This document shows positions 1 through 7,886 of a stretch of 11,288 nucleotides of DNA, in pieces. Under the pieces are notes generated by a model, which was not told where the DNA came from, made no database searches, and worked only from the letters and a program-made list of their open reading frames with translations. This DNA comes from Pseudomonadota bacterium. GTDB lineage: Bacteria; Desulfobacterota; Syntrophia; Syntrophales; UBA5619. The position numbers and the translations under genes are program-made. The stretch spans positions 1 to 11,288 of the forward strand of contig JAHIMW010000128.1 of the NCBI GenBank assembly GCA_018896355.1, in the 5' to 3' direction. How positions within the stretch are numbered: position 1 is the first letter of the stretch; the number at the start of each line of letters is the position of its first letter.

Positions 1-1509
1 AATACGGGTTCTGCTTTCAAGCATTATGATGATGGGCTGGAACATTCTCTATGGCTGTCCTTGATGCGCGACCGGATAGAGATTCTCGGACGATTGCTTT
101 CTGAAGATGGTTCTCTTTGGATAACCATCGATGATAACGAAGGGCATTACCTTAAAGTGATGTGCGATGAGATTTTAGGGCGCTCAAATTTCTTGTGTGA
201 TATTGCTTGGGAAAAGCGATATTCTCCACCACCTGACACAAAGGAGTTTGGCTATATCCATGATCACATTCTCTGTTATCGCAAGAGTACATCTTTCCGC
301 CGTAACCTTCTGTCCCTGACCGAAGATCAAACCGGTCGCTATAAAAACCCAGACAACGACCTGCGCGGACAATGGAAGGCGATGGACTATACATGCCGCT
401 ACACTGCGGACGAGAGACCCAATCTTTATTATCCGATTATCCAACCCAACACAGGTGAGGAAATCTGGCCAAAAAAGACAAGAGTCTGGGCAATGTCTCG
501 GGAAGTGCATGAACGGAACGCGGCTGAAAATCGAATATGGTGGGGTAGTCGCGGAAAGAATTCGGTGCCCGCATTGAAAAATTTCTTGACTGAGATCAAT
601 CAAGGGATGATGCCAATGTCACTGTGGAAGCACACCATGGTGGGACATACTCAAGATGCAAAGAAAGAGATGCTAACGCTGTTTGGTGAAGATTTTTTTA
701 GTACACCAAAGCCAGAGAAACTGCTTAGTGTTATTCTTCACATCGCCACAAACCCCGGCGACATCGTCCTCGACTCTTTCGGCGGTTCTGGCACAACAGG
801 TGCCGTTTCACACAAGATGGGGCGGCGGTGGATCATGGTAGAACTGGGCGAGCACTGCCACTCCCACATCATCCCGCGCATGAAGAAGGTCATCGACGGC
901 ACGGACCAGGGCGGCATCAGCAAGGCCGTGAACTGGCAAGGCGGCGGCGGGTTCCGCTACTATCGTCTGGCGCCATCGCTCCTGGAAAAGGATAAATGGG
1001 ACAACTGGGTCATCAGCAAGGAGTACAACGCCGCCATGCTGGCTGCGACTATGGCCAAGCATGAAGGATTTGTCTACAACCCCGATGAGACCCTTTACTG
1101 GAAACAGGGGCGGTCCACGGAAAAGGACTATATCTTTACCACCACCAATTTCATCACCGTTGAGTATCTGGACGGCATCCACGAAGAGATGGCTCCCGGA
1201 GAGAGCCTCCTCCTCTGCTGCAAATCCTACCAGGAGGCCTGCGCCGACCGCTATCCGAACATCACCGTCAAGAAGATTCCCAACATGCTTCTGGGCCGCT
1301 GTGAATTCGGACGGGATGATTACAGCCTTAATATCGCCGCTATGCCCGCTGATCCGGACAGCCTGGAGGTCGTGACGATCGAATCGGAACCGGTTAAGAA
1401 AAGTTCCCGGCGAAAGGTATCAAAAAATCAGTCCATCCTTTTTGACGAAGGGGGAGAAGCGGCAGATACTGGTGTTAGAGATGAAAAACCGGAGAGATAC
1501 CATGAATAA
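1..1509 (+). CDS. mod: Type III restriction-modification DNA methyltransferase (Mod), 5'-truncated by the window edge
   Basis: Mod methylates a base (usually N6-adenine) in the recognition site and provides DNA recognition for the Mod-Res complex. The frame is open to base 1, where the first codons read NTGSAF, so the DPPY catalytic motif (motif IV) must lie just outside the window. The AdoMet-binding motif I, DSFGGSGTTG, is at residues 258-267 of the 502 visible. Motif IV before motif I is the beta-class order, and the target recognition region should lie between them (about residues 50-240). The LSEDGSLWITIDDNE stretch (about residues 31-45) is typical of type III Mod. About 200 residues follow motif I. 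The stop overlaps the start of res by 8 bp, so the two are co-transcribed and probably translationally coupled. The first 720 bases are 46% GC by my count, against about 64% for 781-960, which suggests a mosaic gene. The family is clear; the specificity cannot be read. Confidence 0.93.
   Translation, partial: NTGSAFKHYDDGLEHSLWLSLMRDRIEILGRLLSEDGSLWITIDDNEGHYLKVMCDEILGRSNFLCDIAWEKRYSPPPDTKEFGYIHDHILCYRKSTSFRRNLLSLTEDQTGRYKNPDNDLRGQWKAMDYTCRYTADERPNLYYPIIQPNTGEEIWPKKTRVWAMSREVHERNAAENRIWWGSRGKNSVPALKNFLTEINQGMMPMSLWKHTMVGHTQDAKKEMLTLFGEDFFSTPKPEKLLSVILHIATNPGDIVLDSFGGSGTTGAVSHKMGRRWIMVELGEHCHSHIIPRMKKVIDGTDQGGISKAVNWQGGGGFRYYRLAPSLLEKDKWDNWVISKEYNAAMLAATMAKHEGFVYNPDETLYWKQGRSTEKDYIFTTTNFITVEYLDGIHEEMAPGESLLLCCKSYQEACADRYPNITVKKIPNMLLGRCEFGRDDYSLNIAAMPADPDSLEVVTIESEPVKKSSRRKVSKNQSILFDEGGEAADTGVRDEKPERYHE
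1491..1496 (+). promoter_or_regulatory. Ribosome binding site that sets the res start
   Basis: GGAGAG lies 5 bases before the ATG at 1502, inside the last codons of mod. In-frame TTG (1442) and ATG (1481) codons further upstream lack a comparable site. Confidence 0.7.
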
Positions 1510-4177
1510 AATCGCCGTCTCCATCCGCAATCGCCTGAGCCTGCGCCGGCCCCAGGAGGTGAGCCTCAACATCCTGGCGGAGCTCGCGGACAAACTCACC
1601 CTGCAAAAGAACGCGGATCTGACCGGCGAGTTGGAAAAGGTGAAGAGCGCCTACCCCATCTGCACGGACTTCGAGCGGAATTTCCCCTCCCTCTGTTTCG
1701 CCCTGGCCACCGGCGTCGGCAAGACCCGGCTGATGGGCGCCTTCATCACCTATCTTTATCTCACGAAGGGGATGAAGCATTTCTTCGTTCTGGCGCCCAA
1801 TCTCACGATCTATAACAAACTCATGGCGGATTTTAAGGATTCCACGAACCCCAAATACGTCTTCCACGGCATCGGCGAGTTTGCGACCGTAAGGCCCCGC
1901 GTCATCACCGGCGAAGATTATCAATACGCTTCCCAACAGGCCATTTTTGACTCCGAGGTCCAGATTAACGTCTTCAACATCTCCAAGATCAACGCGGAGA
2001 CCAAGGGGGGAAAGCTCCCGCGCATCAAACGGCTTTCCGAATATCTGGGCGATTCCTATTTCAACTACCTGGCCAATCTGGACAACCTGGTCCTGCTGAT
2101 GGATGAGTCCCATCATTACCGGGCGGACCGGGGAATGGAGGTCATCAACGAACTGAAACCCGTGTTGGGGTTGGAACTCACCGCCACTCCCCAGGTCGAA
2201 CGGGGCGGCAGCGCCGTGAAGTTCAAGAATTGCGTGTACGAGTATTCCCTGGCCAAAGCGATTCAGGACGGTTTCGTGAAGGAGCCCGCCGTGGCCACCC
2301 GGAAAGACTTCGATCCGAGCCACTACCAGGAAGAGGAGTTGGATCGAATCAAGCTGGAAGACGGCATGCGCCTCCACGAAGACACCAAGGTGGCCTTGGA
2401 TATCTATGCCCGGGACACCAAGACAAGGCCGGTGAAGCCCTTTGTCCTCGTGGTGGCCAAGGATACAACCCACGCCGCCCAGTTGAAAAGCCTGATCGTC
2501 TCACCGGGATTCTTCGACGACTATTATGCCGACAAGGTGATGGAGATCCACTCCAACCAGACCGGTGGGGAGAAAGACGAAAATATCGCCCGGCTGGTTT
2601 CCCTGGAGAATCCGGACAACACCATCGAGATCGTCATCCATGTCAACATGCTCAAGGAGGGGTGGGACGTCACAAATCTTTACACCATCATCCCCCTGAG
2701 AACGGCGGCCTCCCAGACCCTGCGGGAACAGACCATCGGCCGGGGGCTGCGCCTGCCGTACGGAAAGCGGACGGGAGACGATAAGGTGGATAAGCTGACC
2801 ATCGTGGCCCACGACCGGTTTCAGGAGATCATCGAAGCGGCCAACAGGCCCGACTCGATCATCCGCAAGGAAAATATCATTACCATCGACGTCGAGGAAC
2901 TGGGGCAGCCCAAAGAGGTCGTCGTTTCCGTGTCCCGGATGGAGAAACAATTTGCGGAAGAGCAGGAAAAGATAGCCGCCATCGGGCCGCCGGAAGAAAA
3001 GCAAAAGGCCCAAGTGACCCTGGATGCGAAAAAGGTCCTGTTTTCGATCTTGCCGGAACTCAACGTCGGTATTTCAGGCATTCAGGACCTGAAAAAAGAA
3101 GAGATCAAACAGATCGCCGTAGAAAAGCTCAAGGCGCAGATTTATAGCACGCCCCAGCAGGCCTTGTTTGCCGAGGAGATCATCGAAGAGGCCAGGAATG
3201 CCTACGAACAGGCCGTGAAAGAATTCGCCGACAAAACCATCGAGATTCCCAGAATCATGATCCAGCAATGCGGGGACGTCAAATCAGGTTTTCTCGATTT
3301 CGACCTGGATACGAAAAATCTCAATTACCAACCGGTTTCGGAGGAGATCCTGGTCAAAAAGCTCCGCGAGCAGGAGAACAGCCTGGATATCGTCATCGGC
3401 AAAGGCCGGATCGTCATCGACGAGCCGGATCGAATCGTCGTCAATGAGCTGATCAATTACCCGGAGGTCGATTATGACGATCAGACCGACCTGCTGCGCA
3501 AGCTCGCCGCCCAGGCCGTGGAGAAATTCAAGACTTATCTGGACGACAACCAACTGATGAACGTTATCCAGTCGCACAAGCGGGAAATCGGCCGATACAT
3601 CTATGCCCAGTTGATGGAGCATTTCTACTGCGATATCCCTGCCTTTGAAAAGCCGGTGGTCAAGCCGTTCACGAAAATCGAAGACCACAATCTCTCCAAA
3701 TACACCAAAGACAGCATTCACCATTACACGGAGACCATTACCCCTGCCGGCGCCATCCCCGGCAAGGTCTTCAGCGGCTTCCGCAAGGCGTACCACAGTT
3801 TATACAAATTCGACTCCAAGACGGAAAAGGATTTCGCCGTCATCCTGGAGCAGGACAAAGGGGTTGTCAAATGGCTGCGGCCCGCCCAGAATCAGTTCAG
3901 GATTTACTGGCAAAACAATTTGAAACTGTACCATCCCGACTTCATTTCCGAAACGGATACGGCGATTTACATGATCGAGACGAAAAAGGAAATGGATATG
4001 GACACGGCGATGGTGCAGGAAAAGGCCCGGGCGGCGGAGCAGTATTGCCGCGCTGCAACGGAATTCACATCCCGAAACAGCGGGAAACCCTGGACATATG
4101 TCTTAATCCCCCACAACGCCGTGTTCTACAATATGGGGTTTGAGTCGTTGATGGAACGGTATGCTTATCATGGCTGA
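1502..4177 (+). CDS. res: Type III restriction enzyme Res subunit (SF2 helicase plus PD-(D/E)XK nuclease)
   Basis: Res uses ATP to move on or switch along DNA and cuts when two unmethylated sites recognised through Mod are engaged. The protein is 891 residues, somewhat shorter than EcoP15I Res (about 970). Walker A is ATGVGKT at residues 69-75, motif Ia is near VLAPNLTI, the DExH box is DESH at 201-204, and motif III is LTATP at 226-230. Motif V/VI is seen as MLKEGWDVTNL and then TIGRGLRLP. The C-terminal nuclease core has HPDF with D813, then ETKK with E826 and K828, a complete PD-(D/E)XK set. The chosen ATG has GGAGAG 5 bases upstream and overlaps the mod stop. No frameshift or missing catalytic residue is visible, so the enzyme looks functional if mod is complete upstream. 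DEAD-box nucleases of other defence systems share some motifs, but the adjacent type III-like Mod settles the call. Confidence 0.93.
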   Translation: MNKIAVSIRNRLSLRRPQEVSLNILAELADKLTLQKNADLTGELEKVKSAYPICTDFERNFPSLCFALATGVGKTRLMGAFITYLYLTKGMKHFFVLAPNLTIYNKLMADFKDSTNPKYVFHGIGEFATVRPRVITGEDYQYASQQAIFDSEVQINVFNISKINAETKGGKLPRIKRLSEYLGDSYFNYLANLDNLVLLMDESHHYRADRGMEVINELKPVLGLELTATPQVERGGSAVKFKNCVYEYSLAKAIQDGFVKEPAVATRKDFDPSHYQEEELDRIKLEDGMRLHEDTKVALDIYARDTKTRPVKPFVLVVAKDTTHAAQLKSLIVSPGFFDDYYADKVMEIHSNQTGGEKDENIARLVSLENPDNTIEIVIHVNMLKEGWDVTNLYTIIPLRTAASQTLREQTIGRGLRLPYGKRTGDDKVDKLTIVAHDRFQEIIEAANRPDSIIRKENIITIDVEELGQPKEVVVSVSRMEKQFAEEQEKIAAIGPPEEKQKAQVTLDAKKVLFSILPELNVGISGIQDLKKEEIKQIAVEKLKAQIYSTPQQALFAEEIIEEARNAYEQAVKEFADKTIEIPRIMIQQCGDVKSGFLDFDLDTKNLNYQPVSEEILVKKLREQENSLDIVIGKGRIVIDEPDRIVVNELINYPEVDYDDQTDLLRKLAAQAVEKFKTYLDDNQLMNVIQSHKREIGRYIYAQLMEHFYCDIPAFEKPVVKPFTKIEDHNLSKYTKDSIHHYTETITPAGAIPGKVFSGFRKAYHSLYKFDSKTEKDFAVILEQDKGVVKWLRPAQNQFRIYWQNNLKLYHPDFISETDTAIYMIETKKEMDMDTAMVQEKARAAEQYCRAATEFTSRNSGKPWTYVLIPHNAVFYNMGFESLMERYAYHG

Positions 4178-4195
4178 GCCCCTCATCGGGCGGCT
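4178..4195 (+). terminator. Weak candidate hairpin after res
   Basis: Directly after the res stop, GCCC (4178-4181) can pair with GGGC (4188-4191) around a 6-base loop. It is followed by GGCTTTGCTC rather than a true T-run, so it is at best a weak or Rho-assisted terminator. Confidence 0.25.
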
Positions 4196-4318
4196 TTGCT
4201 CCCACGACGTTGGTATGGTTTTCGTGACGCGCGTTTGGGTGAGAAAATATAAAAAGGAACCGGCATTTACGAAGCCGAGAATGATATGGGCCAGGGCCAC
4301 GAGGTCCCGAATTGCTCG

Positions 4319-4347
4319 TTGACATACGCGGCCGAATGAGTCACAAT
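4319..4347 (+). promoter_or_regulatory. Candidate sigma-70 type promoter for the nucleotidyltransferase/HEPN pair
   Basis: A perfect TTGACA (4319-4324) is followed after 17 bases by CACAAT (4342-4347), which matches TATAAT at 4 of 6. The AT-rich stretch 4350-4380 lies downstream. This would start transcription about 80 bases before the mntA-like gene, so the pair need not depend on readthrough from res. Confidence 0.45.
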
Positions 4348-4434
4348 GCTTTAAAATTAATATGTTTTATCGATTAAAAATGGAACGCCGGGGCTTGAGA
4401 AACATTACACCGGCAATCACAGTGAGGCGAAGCC

Positions 4435-4746
4435 ATGAAAGAGGATCTATTAAAGAAGGTCAAGGAAGCTCTGAGGGAGATCGAACCTTCGGCGGAGATT
4501 TACCTGTACGGTTCCCGGGCGCGTCAGGACAGCCGGGAAGACTCCGACTGGGATTTTCTGATCCTGGTGGACGGTGTGGTTGATACGGCGCGGACGGACC
4601 GTATCCGTCATCGGCTCTATGAAATCGAGTGGGAAACGGACGAAGTTCTCAGTTCGATCGTGAGAAACCGCATAGAATGGAATGGCCCGAAGTATGAAGC
4701 GATTCCTCTGCGCGAAAATATTGAACGGGAAGGGTTGCCATTATGA
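4435..4746 (+). CDS. MntA-like minimal nucleotidyltransferase (antitoxin of an MNT-HEPN pair)
   Basis: The protein has 103 residues, the usual size for a minimal nucleotidyltransferase. The signature GSX10DXD is exact: G26-S27, then ten residues, then D38-W39-D40 (GSRARQDSREDSDWD). These aspartates bind the metal in the polymerase-beta fold. In studied MntA-HepT systems this protein neutralises its HEPN RNase partner by adding AMP groups to it; that is family knowledge and is not shown here. GAGG at 4424-4427 sits 7 bases before the ATG. The stop overlaps the next start as ATGA, the usual coupled arrangement. The partner gene is broken by an internal deletion, so this gene appears to be an orphan. 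The family call is secure; the antitoxin role is inferred from the arrangement. Confidence 0.88.
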   Translation: MKEDLLKKVKEALREIEPSAEIYLYGSRARQDSREDSDWDFLILVDGVVDTARTDRIRHRLYEIEWETDEVLSSIVRNRIEWNGPKYEAIPLRENIEREGLPL

Positions 4747-4960
4747 ATGACCGTGGGGAGGAGCTCATCCGGTATCGTCTGTCCAGAGCGGAAGAGACAT
4801 TGGAGGAAGCCCGCCTTCTGGCCGAAAACAAACATGGGAAGAAGGAGATTACGACGACTTCATCTTCTTCGATGCGGTGGACGTTCAAATCTGGCTATCG
4901 GAAGCGGAATCGTTCGTCCGGTGTATTTCTGAATTGATTCAAAGGGCGGATAAGCAATAA
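4743..4960 (+). pseudogene. HEPN-domain (HepT-like toxin) gene with an internal deletion
   Basis: The gene starts with an ATG overlapping the preceding stop (ATGA) and has GGAAGG at 4728-4733. Its first 31 residues, ending LLAENKH at base 4835, match the start of HEPN proteins paired with nucleotidyltransferases. After base 4844 the HEPN C-terminus reappears in another frame, from GDYDDF through AESFVRCISELIQ to a TAA at 4958-4960 (38 codons). Between the two pieces only about 8 bases (4836-4843) remain where the family normally has roughly 55-65 residues, including the NRLYYACFYA-type helix and the RX4-6H RNase motif. Translated as it stands, the original frame drifts out of register and stops at 4937 after 64 residues. 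As toxin or RNA-binding protein it is therefore almost certainly dead. The comparison with full-length relatives is from memory of the family. Confidence 0.82.
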
Positions 4961-4961
4961 T
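4934..4961 (+). promoter_or_regulatory. Possible polA promoter
   Basis: TTGATT (4934-4939) and AATAAT (4956-4961) are separated by 16 bases, matching the consensus at 4 of 6 and 5 of 6. They lie within the end of the HEPN remnant and would give a leader of about 85 bases before polA. The call is weak because the region is AT-rich. Confidence 0.3.
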
Positions 4962-5053
4962 ATGTATTCCAATACGATTTCGAGTCGGACATACCTTAAT
5001 ATATCGAAGTCTTGCCGCAAGAGACTGAAATGATCGAACGAAGGGAATAATAT

Positions 5054-7732
5054 ATGACGGAAGAAAAGAAGCGCCCCAAATTCGTCATCGTCGACGGAAG
5101 CAACTACCTGTTCCGGGCCTTCTATGCGATCCGGGAGCTCTCCAATTCGAAGGGTTTCCCGACAAACGCGATCTATGGCTTCACGACGATGCTGATGAAG
5201 CTGCTGCGCGACCAGGAACCGGACTACATCGCCGTCGCCTTCGATGTAAAGGGGCCGACGTTCCGCCATGAGGCCTACGAGGAGTATAAGGCGACGAGGA
5301 AGGCGACTCCCGACACGCTGATCCCCCAGATTCCGTTCGTCAAGGAGATCGTCCGGGGGTTTTCGATCCCCGTCCTGGAGCAGCAGGGGATCGAGGCGGA
5401 CGACATCATCGGGACGATCGCCCGCCGGCAGGCGGAGGCGGGAATGGCGGTCGTCATCGTCTCCGGGGACAAGGACATGATGCAGCTCGTCTCCGACGAG
5501 ATCCGGATGGTCGACACGATGAAGGAGAAGAGCTACGACATCGCGGCCGTGAAGGAGCGCTTCGGCGTTGGTCCGGAGCAGGTGGTGGAGATCCTGGGCC
5601 TCATGGGGGACGCCTCCGACAACATCCCCGGGGTTCCCGGCATCGGCCCGAAGGGGGCGCAGCGGCTGATCGAGCAGTTCGGGAGCATGGCTGCGATCCT
5701 CGCCCACCCGGAGCAGATCCACAACGCGAAGACCCGCGAGGCGATCGTTCAGAATGCAGACCAGGCAAGGATGAGCCGGGAGCTGGCGCAGATCCGGACG
5801 GACGCGGCGTTCGACTTCGATCCGGAGGCCTGCCGGCGGCGGGAGCCGGACCGAGAGCTTCTGATGTCGCTTTTCCGGGAGTTTGAATTCTCGTCGCTGC
5901 TCCAGGATCTGAAGATCCGCGGAGAAGAGAGCGCCGGCGACTACCGGATCTGCCGGACGCCGGAGGAACTGGCTGCGCTTGCGTCAAGACTGCAGGAGGG
6001 TTGTGGTTTTTCACTGGAGCCGCTCCTCTCCTCGCCGGAGGCGATGTCGGCCTCTCTGATCGGCTTGGCCGTCTCGCCGGCGCCGGGCAAAGGGTTCTAC
6101 ATCCCCATCGCCCATGAGGACGGCACGCCGCGGCTTTCCGCCGGCACTGTCCTCACGGCCCTCTCGCGATCCCTCGCCGATCCGGCCATCCCGAAACATG
6201 GCCATGATCTCAAAACCGCCCTCATCGTGCTTTCCCAGTGCAGCCTTACCCTTCGGGGTCTCGGCTGCGGCACGATGGTCGCTTCCTACCTCCTCAATCC
6301 CGCGAAACACAGCTTTGAACTCGCCGACACGGTGCTGGATCACCTCGGTCGCCGGACGCCTTCCGTGAAGGAGCTCGTGGGGAGCGGTGCGAAGGCCGTG
6401 CCGTTTGCCTCCATTTCCGTGGAGAAGGCCGCGGACTACACCGGCCGGCGCGCCGACGCCGTGATGGCGCTGGCCGCGGATCTGACCGGGAAGATCGCCG
6501 CGGCCGGCATGAGGGAGCTTCTTGAAGGCGTGGAGATGCCGCTGGTCACGGTTCTTGCCGCGATGGAGCATAAGGGGGTTCTGCTGGACCTTTCCCTTCT
6601 CCGGTCGATGTCGCTGGAGATTGAGCAGCTCCTGGCCCTTTCGGAGGAAAAGATCCACCGGCTGGCGGGGGAAAAATTCAACATCAGCTCCCCCAAGCAG
6701 ATGCAGGTCATCCTCTTTGAAAAACTGAATCTGCCGCGGGGCCGGAAAACCAAGGAGGGGTACTCCACGGATGTGGATGTGTTGACCGCCCTTGCACAGA
6801 GCCACGAGCTTCCCGCGGAGATTCTCGCCTACCGCGGAATGGCCAAGCTAAAATCGACATACATCGACGCGCTGCCGGAACTGGTGCACCCCCGGACGGG
6901 GCGGGTCCACACCACCTACAATCAGACCGTCACGGCGACAGGGAGGCTCTCCAGCAGCAACCCGAATCTCCAGAACATCCCGATCCGGACCCTCGAGGGA
7001 AAGCGGATCCGCCAGGCCTTCATCGTACCCCCCGGCTGGGAGATCGTCTCCGCCGACTACTCCCAGATCGAACTGCGGGTGCTGGCACATCTCTCCGGAG
7101 ACGAGACCCTGATCGAAGCCTTCGCCACCGGTGAGGACATCCACAGCCGGACCGCCTCCGACCTCTTCGGCGTCTTCCCTGAGATGGTCAACCCCGACAT
7201 GCGTCGACAGGCGAAGGTGATCAATTTCGGTGTCCTCTACGGGATGAGCGCCTTCGGCCTCGCGAAGGAGCTTGGGATCACGCAGAAGCTCGCCCAAGCC
7301 TACATCGACGGCTATTTCCAAAGATACCGAAGGGTCAGGGATTACCTCGACGGCCTCCTCGCGCAGGCGCGTCGGGAGGGCTACGTAACGACGCTCCTCA
7401 ACCGGAGGCGGTATCTGCCGGAGATCATGAGCCCCCAGGCCGCCGTCCGGCAGTTTGCCGAGCGGATGGCGATCAACGCCCCCATCCAGGGGACGGCGGC
7501 GGATCTCATCAAGGTCGCCATGGTCCGGATTTTCCGGCGTCTCACGGAGGAGGGACTTTCGGCCGCGATGATCATGCAGGTCCACGACGAACTCGTTTTC
7601 GAGGCGCCCGTTTCCGAAAGGGAAGTCCTGATGGCCCTCGTCCGCGAGGAGATGGAGGGGGTGCTGAAGCTTGATGTGCCCCTCCGTGTGGAGGTCACTG
7701 CCGGCAGGAACTGGGACGAGGCGCACGCCTGA
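5054..7732 (+). CDS. polA: DNA polymerase I with degenerate proofreading domain
   Basis: DNA polymerase I removes RNA primers and fills gaps in replication and repair. It has 892 residues (E. coli 928). The 5' nuclease/flap domain (about 1-300) keeps its acidic set: VDGS at 13-16, AFD, EADD, SGDKD and GDASDNIPG, followed by the GIGPKGA helix-hairpin-helix. The polymerase domain (about 500-892) has TATGRLSSSNPNLQNIP, motif A DYSQIE (D668), the O-helix RRQAKVINFGVLYG and motif C QVHDE (D845), all intact. The middle domain is recognisable (AYIP-like FYIPIAH, TMVASYLLNP), but the exonuclease ligands are largely gone: the DTE motif reads S320-L-E322, the KYD aspartate is A389, and the YxxxD aspartate is R466 after Y462. 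Proofreading is therefore predicted absent, as in Taq or Bst enzymes. AAGGGA at 5041-5046 lies 7 bases before the ATG. Confidence 0.97.
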   Translation: MTEEKKRPKFVIVDGSNYLFRAFYAIRELSNSKGFPTNAIYGFTTMLMKLLRDQEPDYIAVAFDVKGPTFRHEAYEEYKATRKATPDTLIPQIPFVKEIVRGFSIPVLEQQGIEADDIIGTIARRQAEAGMAVVIVSGDKDMMQLVSDEIRMVDTMKEKSYDIAAVKERFGVGPEQVVEILGLMGDASDNIPGVPGIGPKGAQRLIEQFGSMAAILAHPEQIHNAKTREAIVQNADQARMSRELAQIRTDAAFDFDPEACRRREPDRELLMSLFREFEFSSLLQDLKIRGEESAGDYRICRTPEELAALASRLQEGCGFSLEPLLSSPEAMSASLIGLAVSPAPGKGFYIPIAHEDGTPRLSAGTVLTALSRSLADPAIPKHGHDLKTALIVLSQCSLTLRGLGCGTMVASYLLNPAKHSFELADTVLDHLGRRTPSVKELVGSGAKAVPFASISVEKAADYTGRRADAVMALAADLTGKIAAAGMRELLEGVEMPLVTVLAAMEHKGVLLDLSLLRSMSLEIEQLLALSEEKIHRLAGEKFNISSPKQMQVILFEKLNLPRGRKTKEGYSTDVDVLTALAQSHELPAEILAYRGMAKLKSTYIDALPELVHPRTGRVHTTYNQTVTATGRLSSSNPNLQNIPIRTLEGKRIRQAFIVPPGWEIVSADYSQIELRVLAHLSGDETLIEAFATGEDIHSRTASDLFGVFPEMVNPDMRRQAKVINFGVLYGMSAFGLAKELGITQKLAQAYIDGYFQRYRRVRDYLDGLLAQARREGYVTTLLNRRRYLPEIMSPQAAVRQFAERMAINAPIQGTAADLIKVAMVRIFRRLTEEGLSAAMIMQVHDELVFEAPVSEREVLMALVREEMEGVLKLDVPLRVEVTAGRNWDEAHA

Positions 7733-7848
7733 GGGGCCGGTTTTAGCTCACACTCCTCCCATTCTTCGGTGGCCATGCTGGTTGTCATTAAGAGCCCTGT
7801 TATGGTCCATTGGTGACTGAATGGATACATAATGGCTCATAAAAGTCT
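7733..7848. other. Intergenic stretch after polA with no recognised feature
   Basis: Apart from a short imperfect inverted repeat (CCATT/AATGG around 7808-7825), I see no gene, RNA or convincing terminator in these 116 bases before the 14-bp hairpin. Confidence 0.5.
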
Positions 7849-7886
7849 AATGAATGACCCTGCAGCAAGCTTCAGGGTCATTCATT
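7849..7886 (-). terminator. Perfect 14-bp stem-loop, probable terminator of the minus-strand transporter remnant
   Basis: Bases 7849-7862 and 7873-7886 are exact reverse complements around a 10-base loop. Read on the minus strand, the stem begins over the TGA stop of the transporter remnant (7882-7884) and is followed by AGACTTTTATG, a short U-run. That position fits an intrinsic terminator of the minus-strand gene. On the plus strand no T-run follows, but the hairpin could still help end polA transcripts. Confidence 0.6.

Noticed and set aside
1442..1501. Longer N-terminus for Res starting at TTG 1442
   Set aside because: The extra 20 residues would overlap mod by 68 bases and have no ribosome binding site, while ATG 1502 has GGAGAG at 5 bases.
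4103..4325. Minus-strand frames between res and mntA with a hydrophobic start
   Set aside because: They run through the end of res and lack a recognisable domain; the similarity to a membrane protein is too slight to claim.
4362..4583. Forward open frame overlapping the nucleotidyltransferase
   Set aside because: It overlaps, in another frame, a gene with an exact catalytic motif; its product is low-complexity and unlike any family I know.
4964..4975. Inverted repeat GTATT-CC-AATAC before polA
   Set aside because: Five-base arms with a 2-base centre in AT-rich DNA are expected by chance; there is no supporting context.
7719..7730. AGGC/GCCT hairpin at the end of polA as a terminator
   Set aside because: It is only 4-5 pairs, lies within the last codons, and the TTTT is about 10 bases further on, not adjacent.
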